DNA from: Deltaproteobacteria bacterium
GTDB lineage: Bacteria; Bdellovibrionota_C; UBA2361; JAAYZI01
NCBI GenBank assembly: GCA_012514925.1
Contig: JAAYZI010000158.1
Location: 1 to 13,091, forward strand
DNA: 13,091 nt
Reading direction: 5' to 3'
The position numbers were made by a program, and so were the translations under genes. The stretch's first letter is position 1. Every line of letters begins with the position of its first letter. The notes below the pieces were generated by a model. The model was not told the DNA's origin, did not search any database, and was given only the letters and a program-made list of their open reading frames with translations. Positions 7,144 through 13,091 of the stretch are shown here, one piece after another.

Positions 7144-8268
7144 ATGCAAAAATATAATTCGCGCGTAAGATCGTGGTTATTGGGGTGCGTCGGGGTAGCG
7201 CTGTTAGCAGCTTTAGTTTGGATATGGGAGCGCCCTTACGAATTTGTCGGTGTGGCTAGCGGCCAGTCTAAGGTTGCCGCGGCCTGGCGCTCGCAGGAAG
7301 AACAGCGCATGATCAAGGCCTACAAACAGGCTAGAGATGCGGTTGTGTTTATCACTACAGTCACGTTAACCGTCGACCCCTTTGATTTTTTTGCAACCAT
7401 TCAACCGCAAAGAGGCAGTGGTTCGGGAATCGTAGTAGATGCCGCTAAGGGTATTATCATCACCAACTTGCATGTCATCCAGAATGCGCGCGCCATCGAA
7501 ATTATAGTGAGTAATGGGCAGGCAGTGCCGGCGCGGTTACTCGGGTACGATCAAGATTACGATATCGCGGTACTGCAACTTAAAAATCCGCCGAGGCATC
7601 TTGTCAGTTTGCCTTACGGTGATTCGGACGGTTTGGAAGTGGGTCAGCAAGTTCTGGCGATTGGTAACCCTTTCGGTCTTAATCACACTCTGACCACCGG
7701 TATCGTTTCCAGCTTGGATCGCACCGTGCGCAGCCCCAGTGGGGCACTGATGAAGGGGCTTATTCAGACCGACGCAGCCATTAATCCTGGTAACTCGGGG
7801 GGGCCGCTCTTGGATATGGATGGACGGTTGATCGGCATGAATACTGCGATTTTAAGCCAGTCTGGAGATTCCGCAGGAATCGGTTTTGCCGTGCCGGTAA
7901 GCCAGATTAAGCGTATTTTGCCGGAGTTGATCGCGACAGGTAAGGTGTTGCGTCCGGAGATGGGATGGATTTTGGTAGACACGAATAAGGGGGTCATGGT
8001 GCGGCGGGTGGTTCCCGGCGGTCCAGCAGATAAGGCTGGTCTGGAGCCAATTGAACGTATGGTCGACAATGTTTTTGCGCGTGGATATGTGCGTGATTTT
8101 GATCGGGCGGATCTGATAGTGGCTGTAAATGGCAAACGTGTGGTTAACCGGGATCAGGTGGAGAGCCTGATTGCTACGGCCGGCTCTCGTGAAGTAAATC
8201 TGCTGGTGCGCAGGGGTGGCGGCAACGGTCCGGAACGTAAGCTCAAAGTGTTTCCGGTGCTGAAATAA
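7144..8268 (+). CDS. htrA: Membrane-anchored HtrA/DegS-like serine protease with one PDZ domain
   Basis: Periplasmic trypsin-like protease for damaged proteins or regulated proteolysis. At 374 residues it has one N-terminal hydrophobic segment at about 12-29 with basic residues before it and no clear signal-peptidase site, so it is probably anchored facing the periplasm. The catalytic triad is intact: H110 in NLHVI, D140 in DYDIAVL, S218 in GNSGGP. A single PDZ domain spans about 275-365 (GWILVD, VVPGGPADKAGL, DLIVAVNGKRV). Between PDZ strands there is an insert (IERMVDNVFARGYVRDF) also known in several bacterial S1C proteases. One PDZ plus an anchor is the DegS layout, but no rseA, rseB or sigma-E gene is seen, so a DegS role is not shown. 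An AAGGA at 7130-7134, overlapping the end of rel, sets the start, six bases after the rel stop. Confidence 0.92.
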   Translation: MQKYNSRVRSWLLGCVGVALLAALVWIWERPYEFVGVASGQSKVAAAWRSQEEQRMIKAYKQARDAVVFITTVTLTVDPFDFFATIQPQRGSGSGIVVDAAKGIIITNLHVIQNARAIEIIVSNGQAVPARLLGYDQDYDIAVLQLKNPPRHLVSLPYGDSDGLEVGQQVLAIGNPFGLNHTLTTGIVSSLDRTVRSPSGALMKGLIQTDAAINPGNSGGPLLDMDGRLIGMNTAILSQSGDSAGIGFAVPVSQIKRILPELIATGKVLRPEMGWILVDTNKGVMVRRVVPGGPADKAGLEPIERMVDNVFARGYVRDFDRADLIVAVNGKRVVNRDQVESLIATAGSREVNLLVRRGGGNGPERKLKVFPVLK

Positions 8269-8278
8269 CGGTTACGAA

Positions 8279-10024
8279 ATGAGAGTTCGGGTTTTAAGCG
8301 ATGATTTGATTAATCGCATTTCCGCTGGAGAGGTAGTTGACCGTCCCGTTTCAGTAGTGCGTGAGCTGGTGGATAATGCGATTGATGCCGGTGCATCGGA
8401 AATTCAGGTGCGGCTTGAGGATGGTGGACAGACACTGATTAGCGTCTCAGATAACGGCAGTGGGATGGAGCGAGACGACGCGATTTTGGCGCTTGAGCGT
8501 CATGCCACTTCTAAGCTTAGTGACCCTGCGGATTTGGTTTCGATTGCTACCCTTGGTTTTCGAGGAGAGGCTCTGCCTTCGATTGCAGCGGTCTCTAAGG
8601 TGCGTCTGTGTACACGCACTGCGCAAGCCACAGGCGGGGCGGAGATAATCATGGAAGGAGGGCGTCTCAAAGATGTGCGGAGCTGTGCGGCTGCACCAGG
8701 GACAGAGATCACGGTCAGAAGTTTATTTTTTAATACTCCCGCTCGCCGTAAGTTTTTAAAACAGCCTGCTACGGAGGTGCAGCATGTTAAGTCGTGGCTT
8801 ACGCGCGCAGCTTTGGCCTGGCCCGCCATCCATTTTCGTTTAAGCTCTGATGGGCGCGAAATTTTGAATTTAGCTCCGCGCGCGAGTTCAATCGAAAGGG
8901 CCAAAGCCTTAGTGAGAGGCTCGCTAGTTTGTTTTGATAAGAGCTATGGGAGCTTGGGAGTCAGTGGGCTGGTGGGCCATCCTGGGTTAGCGCAGGCCGA
9001 CCTTTCTGTATTGGTTACCTTGGTGAATCGCCGCCTGGTTTCTGATCGTTTGATTTTGCGCGCCGTGCGGGACGGTTTTGGCAGCACTTTGAAAGATCGT
9101 GAGTATCCAGTGGGGATGATCAGTTTAAGCTTGCCCCTGGATGAGGTGGATGTAAATGTGCATCCGCAAAAAAGCGAGGTGCGCTATAAGGCAGAGCGGC
9201 AAGTTTTTGCGGCGGTTCGGGATACAGTTAGCCAGGCTTTGGCGGATTTTTCCGCTCCCATGCCTGGTAGACACCTGTCATACCCTTCTGTTAGCGCAGG
9301 GGCTTGGCAATTAAAAGAGCGGGCCACTGTTTCCGGTATGGCTGAGCCGACCTTGGATGGTCGGCAGGCCCCTGCTGTGCCTTTACGTTTTGATTTTTGC
9401 GCGCCGCCAGAATCTGCGGGTTTAGAGCCGCACTCTTTTAGGTTTTCGGAATTGCGCTATATTGGCCAGGCGCTTGAATGTTATTTGCTCTGTGAGCACG
9501 AGCGCAATTTGTATGTGATCGATATGCACGCTGCGCATGAGCGTGCTAATTATAATATGGTTAGGCGTGATTTTGCCGCAGGGCAGCTTTCCTCTCAGCT
9601 ATTGTTGACGCCGCTAGTGATCGATCTTACAGAAGATGGTTTGCAGAATTGCTTGCAGCATCAGGAGGTGCTGCAGCGTTTTGGTTTTGAGGTTGAAGCC
9701 TTCGGCAAAGAGAGCCTTATGGTGAGGGCGGTGCCAGCGCTACTTACTGGCACTGATGTCACCGGCCTTATTAAAGAGCTTAGCGGCGCAGATTTAAGTG
9801 AATTGGCGGAGGGGCGAATTTCTGAGAGGCTGGATTATGTGGCTGCGCGCATAGCGTGTCATGCCAGTGTGCGCGCGGGGCGCGTCCTTGCCAGGGAAGA
9901 GGCGCAGGCCCTTTTGAAAAAGCTTGACGACGGCGAATACCGCATGGCTTGTCCGCATGGCCGTCCCGTTGTTGTTCAGTTCGCGGAGGCTGAGGTCGAG
10001 AAGTGGTTTGGAAGAGATCGCTAA
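8279..10024 (+). CDS. mutL: DNA mismatch repair protein MutL, endonuclease-type C-terminus
   Basis: MutL links mismatch recognition by MutS to strand removal. The N-terminal GHKL ATPase (about 1-325) has E29 and N33 in ELVDN, DNGSGM, LGFRGEALPSI and GTEITVRSLFFNTPARRKF. After a short linker (about 330-385), the C-terminal domain carries DMHAAHE at 415-421, ACHASVRAG starting near A526, and CPHGRP at 558-563, the metal-binding motifs of MutL proteins that nick DNA themselves. The usual DQHA(X)2E(X)4E motif is altered here: Gln is Met and the final Glu is Asn, while D415, H417 and E421 remain. The 581-residue length is normal for bacteria outside the MutH-containing group. The start at MRVRVLSDDLINRISAGEVV matches the family N-terminus, although no good Shine-Dalgarno sequence is present. 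It follows htrA by 10 bases and precedes miaA, a widely conserved neighbour. Confidence 0.95.
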   Translation: MRVRVLSDDLINRISAGEVVDRPVSVVRELVDNAIDAGASEIQVRLEDGGQTLISVSDNGSGMERDDAILALERHATSKLSDPADLVSIATLGFRGEALPSIAAVSKVRLCTRTAQATGGAEIIMEGGRLKDVRSCAAAPGTEITVRSLFFNTPARRKFLKQPATEVQHVKSWLTRAALAWPAIHFRLSSDGREILNLAPRASSIERAKALVRGSLVCFDKSYGSLGVSGLVGHPGLAQADLSVLVTLVNRRLVSDRLILRAVRDGFGSTLKDREYPVGMISLSLPLDEVDVNVHPQKSEVRYKAERQVFAAVRDTVSQALADFSAPMPGRHLSYPSVSAGAWQLKERATVSGMAEPTLDGRQAPAVPLRFDFCAPPESAGLEPHSFRFSELRYIGQALECYLLCEHERNLYVIDMHAAHERANYNMVRRDFAAGQLSSQLLLTPLVIDLTEDGLQNCLQHQEVLQRFGFEVEAFGKESLMVRAVPALLTGTDVTGLIKELSGADLSELAEGRISERLDYVAARIACHASVRAGRVLAREEAQALLKKLDDGEYRMACPHGRPVVVQFAEAEVEKWFGRDR

Positions 10025-10039
10025 GGCGTACGTTCTTGT

Positions 10040-11110
10040 ATGGGCCCCTCAACTAAACCCTTAACTCTCAAACGTTCTGAGCTAGTGGTTGTGGCGGGAC
10101 CGACCGCTTCAGGGAAAAGCGAGGTTGCGATCCACTTGGCCGGGGTGCTTGACGCTGAGATTGTGGGGGTTGATTCAGTGCACGTTTATCGCGGCTTGGA
10201 GATTGGTTCTGGAAAGGTCAGTTTAAGCCAGCGTCAGAAAATTCCCCATCACATGTTGGATCTTAGAGACCCAGACGAGCCTTTGAATGTAGCGGATTTT
10301 GTAAGCGAGGCGGAAGCCTGCATGGCAGATATTGAGGCCAGGGGCAAGCGCTGTTTGTTGTGTGGAGGGAGTTCGCTTTATCTTAAGTCGCTTCTATATG
10401 GGTTAGCGGACTTGCCGCGCGGTCAGCCGGAGTTAAGGCAAGCCTGGGAGGCCGTTCCTACTTCGGAACTTCACGCCGCTTTAGCGCAGCAAGATCCGCT
10501 TGCGGCTGAGCGCATCCATATCAATGATCGCAAGCGCATTGTGCGCGCTCTTGAGACGTGCCGCCTGGCGCACCGCCCGGCTTCCGAGATTCAAGCTGGG
10601 CACGCCTACCGCAAACCGCTTAGAAGCGCGCTTGTTTTAATTCTATGTTGGCCCAGAGATCGACTCTACCGAAGAATTGATGAACGCACCGAGCAGATGT
10701 TGGAGTCAGGGTTGCTGGAGGAGGCGCGGGATTTAACTTTGCGCTTCGGTCGTAAGGCGCCTCTTCAAACGGTTGGGTACAAACAAGCTCTGCTTTATTT
10801 AGATGGAGCGATAGAGAAGTCTGCCTTGGCAGGTGAAATATCGATGGCTACGAGGCGGCTTGCAAAACAGCAAATGACCTTTTGGCGAAATCAACCCCGC
10901 AGACTTGGATGGGTCATCCGTCCTGGATTTGAACAGGTTGAGGAGATCGGGATGGAGGGGTTTGGTGGGCACACCAGTAAAGGCCGTAAAGGATTTAGGG
11001 TGTTAGAGTACAGTATGGCTGCCCTGGAGGAAGCGCTTATGAGGAGGTCGGCACCTGACGATGATGGTATTGAGGCTTGGTACTTGAACGCTGAAGCTTT
11101 ATTAGCTTAG
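10040..11110 (+). CDS. miaA: tRNA dimethylallyltransferase MiaA
   Basis: MiaA transfers a dimethylallyl group to N6 of A37 in tRNAs reading codons that start with U. The sequence shows the P-loop GPTASGKS at 20-27, DSVHVYRGLEIGSGK from D45 (the expected general base), IPHHMLD, RKRIVRALE, QTVGYKQAL, and ATRRLAKQQMTFWR near the C-terminal end of the core. The usual GGTGLY/GGTMLY motif reads GGSSLY at 109-114, so the Thr important in E. coli MiaA (T101) is replaced by Ser111. The protein has 356 residues, about 40 more than many homologues, with a C-terminal extension after the NQPRRLGW segment. The start is 15 bases after mutL with no strong ribosome binding site. The mutL-miaA order is as in many Proteobacteria, but no hfq follows. 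Confidence 0.93.
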   Translation: MGPSTKPLTLKRSELVVVAGPTASGKSEVAIHLAGVLDAEIVGVDSVHVYRGLEIGSGKVSLSQRQKIPHHMLDLRDPDEPLNVADFVSEAEACMADIEARGKRCLLCGGSSLYLKSLLYGLADLPRGQPELRQAWEAVPTSELHAALAQQDPLAAERIHINDRKRIVRALETCRLAHRPASEIQAGHAYRKPLRSALVLILCWPRDRLYRRIDERTEQMLESGLLEEARDLTLRFGRKAPLQTVGYKQALLYLDGAIEKSALAGEISMATRRLAKQQMTFWRNQPRRLGWVIRPGFEQVEEIGMEGFGGHTSKGRKGFRVLEYSMAALEEALMRRSAPDDDGIEAWYLNAEALLA

Positions 11111-11145
11111 CTTTGAACTGACATTAAATTCATTTACTGCGTTTT

Positions 11146-11871
11146 ATGAATGGACCAGTTTCAAATCGGGTTTTAGTAGTTGAGGACGATCCAGATATCG
11201 CGCGGTTGCTAATGCTGCACCTGAGAGATCTCGGTTACGAGGTGGACCACTGTAGCGATGGTCAAAGCGGATTGGAGCAGGCCCTGAACGGAAGCTATGA
11301 GCTTATAATTTTGGACCTGATGCTGCCTAAAATGGATGGTTATGAGGTGTGTAAACGCATTCGAAAGCACAATACACTAGTCTTAATATTGATTCTGACG
11401 CTAAAATCAGAGGTATCTGATAAGATTTTGGGCTTGGAGCTTGGAGCTGATGATTATCTGACTAAGCCCTTTAGTATTCAGGAATTACAAGCACGTATCA
11501 ATGCTTTATTTAGGCGATCACGGCCGGCCACCACCTCGGCTCGAACCAAAGAGCCTACCCAGATACGCATCAAGGATCTTTTGATTGAGATATCGAAACG
11601 TAAAGTTAAGGTTGCAGGCAGGGAGGTGGAACTGACTCGAAAGGAGTTTGACCTGCTTTTATTTTTGGCCAGAAATCCCGGACGGGTTCACAGCCGGGAC
11701 GACCTTCTTAATTGGGTCTGGGGTTATAATTCTACGGGTTACGAGCATACCATCGATACTCATATCAATCGTTTGCGCTCCAAGATTGAGAGCAATCCCG
11801 CCACGCCGAAATTTATTTTAACGGTGTGGGGGGTGGGGTACCGTTTTGCGGAATCTGTGGAGTTAAAATGA
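11146..11871 (+). CDS. OmpR/PhoB-family response regulator
   Basis: A 241-residue DNA-binding response regulator. The receiver domain (about 7-122) has the acidic pocket E13, D14, D15, phospho-acceptor D57 in ILDLMLPKMDG, T85, and K107 in LTKPF. The C-terminal winged-helix domain (about 138-236) shows LTRKEFDLLLFLARNPGRV, then TIDTHINRLRSKIE and the closing WGVGYRF. All phosphorylation residues are present. It overlaps the downstream kinase gene by four bases (ATGA), so the two are translationally coupled and almost certainly partners. It follows miaA by 35 bases with no recognisable Shine-Dalgarno sequence. The target genes and signal cannot be told from sequence, so no specific name such as PhoB is given. 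Confidence 0.93.
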   Translation: MNGPVSNRVLVVEDDPDIARLLMLHLRDLGYEVDHCSDGQSGLEQALNGSYELIILDLMLPKMDGYEVCKRIRKHNTLVLILILTLKSEVSDKILGLELGADDYLTKPFSIQELQARINALFRRSRPATTSARTKEPTQIRIKDLLIEISKRKVKVAGREVELTRKEFDLLLFLARNPGRVHSRDDLLNWVWGYNSTGYEHTIDTHINRLRSKIESNPATPKFILTVWGVGYRFAESVELK

Positions 11872-12989
11872 AGGTCGGGAATTTTTTAGAGAGGATTTTC
11901 AGCAGCGCTCTCTGGAAGATTCTGGTGGTGCTGGTGACGGTGCTGTTGCTGGTTGCCACAGCGCGCTTGTTGTGGAGTCTGTACTACGCGCAAACTTTCT
12001 GTTTAGGAGGTGCCTCCGTGGCGCTTCGTTACCAGCAGGAGATCTATTTTTGGGGAGTATTAGCGGCGGCGGCGTTGTTATTAATAGTATTAGCCGGTTT
12101 TTTAGACCTTTGGTTTGGCTACGTTGCAGCGCGACAATTCAAGGCTGTAACCGCCGCGATTGGCGATTTTGCCAAGGGAGACCTGAGCCATCGTTTGGGA
12201 GTGGAGCGCGTTGGCAATTCAGATATTGTGAGGTTGGGATTGGTCTTTAATGCAATGGCGGATCGTATTGAAGAGACTGTGGAGCAGCTTAAAGAGAGGG
12301 ATTCTTTACGCCGGGAGCTGGTGGCAAACGTAGCGCATGATCTCGGCACGCCGGCGACTTCCATTCAAGGTTACGTGGAGACTCTCCTATTAAAGGATCC
12401 TGAGCCTGCTGATCGCCGCATGTATCTGGAGATTATTTTATCAAATGCTCGGTTGGTTACCCGCTTGGTAAGATCTCTTTTTGAACTGGCGAAGCTGGAC
12501 GATTCAAATATGCTTCCTCGTCGAGAGCCTTTCTCTATAGTGGTTTTATCTGGAGATGTAGTTTCACGGATGGAGCCACAAGCACGTAGCGCTGGGGTGG
12601 ATATTAAGCTTGAGGCGCGAGAAGACCTGCCTTTAGTGGAAGCGGATATTGATCTGATTGAAAGGGCACTTTCTAATTTGCTTGATAACGCCATCTCCCA
12701 TACGAATGCAGGAGGTGAAATTCGAATTACGTTCTCTCAAAGCGGATCCTCAGTGATTGTTTCAATCTGTGATTCAGGCGTAGGCATAGACCGAGAGGAT
12801 TTGGAGAGAGTTTTTAAGCGTTACTATAGCGGTAGTCGAGAGCGGCGCGTCGGCTCGTCTTCTGGTAACGGTTTAGGATTGGCGATTGTAAAGCGCATTG
12901 TTGAGATACATGGTGGCGAGTTGGAGATTAGTAGTAACATCGGGCAAGGAACGGAAGTTAAGTTTGCGCTTAAATCGGTGAAACAGTAA
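11868..12989 (+). CDS. Sensor histidine kinase with two transmembrane segments and minimal periplasmic loop
   Basis: The start at 11868 is chosen because its ATGA overlaps the regulator stop and a GGAG lies just upstream; a longer frame from 11826 adds 14 residues in the regulator's coding region and is less likely. The 373-residue protein has transmembrane segments at about 15-38 and 59-84, separated by only some 20 residues, so there is no folded periplasmic sensor domain. A HAMP-like region follows (about 85-140), then the H-box with H157 in AHDLGTP, the N-box NLLDN at 270-274, the DSGVGI box from D302, FKRYYSG, and GNGLGLAIV from about 333. All ATP-binding boxes are intact. The HD start and Thr161 four residues after the His are kept, so kinase and phosphatase activity are both plausible. 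It phosphorylates the regulator encoded just upstream. Confidence 0.93.
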   Translation: MKVGNFLERIFSSALWKILVVLVTVLLLVATARLLWSLYYAQTFCLGGASVALRYQQEIYFWGVLAAAALLLIVLAGFLDLWFGYVAARQFKAVTAAIGDFAKGDLSHRLGVERVGNSDIVRLGLVFNAMADRIEETVEQLKERDSLRRELVANVAHDLGTPATSIQGYVETLLLKDPEPADRRMYLEIILSNARLVTRLVRSLFELAKLDDSNMLPRREPFSIVVLSGDVVSRMEPQARSAGVDIKLEAREDLPLVEADIDLIERALSNLLDNAISHTNAGGEIRITFSQSGSSVIVSICDSGVGIDREDLERVFKRYYSGSRERRVGSSSGNGLGLAIVKRIVEIHGGELEISSNIGQGTEVKFALKSVKQ

Positions 12990-12992
12990 AAG

Positions 12993-13018
12993 TATTTACG
13001 TAACCGTCTACGTAGATA
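12993..13018 (+). terminator. Inverted repeat after the histidine kinase, possible terminator
   Basis: Arms 12993-13002 and 13009-13018 pair over ten positions with one G-U around loop ACCGTC. The T-rich TTATTTTCTC follows directly. The stem is AT-rich and weak for a terminator, and the core TACGTA is itself palindromic, so a protein-binding site is the alternative. It starts three bases after the kinase stop codon. Confidence 0.4.
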
Positions 13019-13091
13019 TTATTTTCTCTGGAGAAAGTGAAATTAATTTCGCATCACCGCCAAGAGGCCTAAAACAAAATTGCATGATCAA

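Noticed and set aside
7165..7185. LLGC near the N-terminus of the HtrA protein as a lipobox
   Set aside because: The Cys is followed by the long hydrophobic stretch, the reverse of a lipoprotein signal, so it is part of a membrane anchor.
11826..11867. Upstream start for the histidine kinase
   Set aside because: It adds 14 Gly/Cys-rich residues that are just the regulator's end in another frame; the ATGA overlap at 11868 with GGAG upstream is the better start.
1..13091. Mobile elements, CRISPR arrays, tRNA or rRNA genes
   Set aside because: No transposase-like frame, no regularly spaced repeats and no tRNA-like cloverleaf or rRNA sequence was recognised; all genes look like core chromosomal ones.

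Overview
The window looks like an ordinary chromosomal segment of a Gram-negative bacterium. It encodes a PlsB-type glycerol-3-phosphate acyltransferase, two envelope proteins (a predicted lipoprotein and a membrane-anchored SH3-domain protein), a periplasm-facing HtrA/DegS-type protease, omega followed by a bifunctional Rel/SpoT, and a MutL that keeps most metal-binding motifs of the endonuclease type. That MutL type is absent from E. coli and its close relatives, while the PlsB and rpoZ-rel arrangement fits Proteobacteria broadly. A deltaproteobacterium-like or related lineage is my best guess, with low confidence. I see no transposase, integrase, phage gene, tRNA, rRNA or CRISPR array.

Layout. 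Positions 1-2561 are read on the minus strand: a predicted lipoprotein gene followed, 98 bases later, by plsB, which runs off the left edge. PlsB is open from its start at 1824 to base 1, so about 608 codons are present and the C-terminus is missing. Positions 2562-2765 are a divergent intergenic region. Everything from 2766 to 12989 is on the plus strand: an unrecognised single-pass membrane protein with a C-terminal SH3-like domain; rpoZ with a long acidic tail; a bifunctional Rel/SpoT (p)ppGpp enzyme; an HtrA-family protease; mutL; miaA; and an OmpR-type response regulator overlapping its histidine kinase. From rel onward the gaps are 6, 10, 15 and 35 bases and a 4-base overlap, so one long transcript is plausible. 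The last 102 bases hold an inverted repeat that may end it. No stretch over 300 bases lacks a gene.

How the genes fit together. rpoZ and rel form a stringent-response pair: Rel makes and degrades (p)ppGpp, and omega contributes its N-terminal residues to one ppGpp site on RNA polymerase. In E. coli phospholipid synthesis at the PlsB step is also linked to ppGpp, so the divergent plsB may be functionally connected. The HtrA protease and the two-component system add envelope stress functions, while mutL and miaA are the widely conserved mismatch-repair and tRNA-modification neighbours. I did not find a clearly new multi-gene system. The most open questions are the SH3-domain membrane protein, the lipoprotein upstream of plsB, the acidic tail of omega, and several RNA hairpins between genes.
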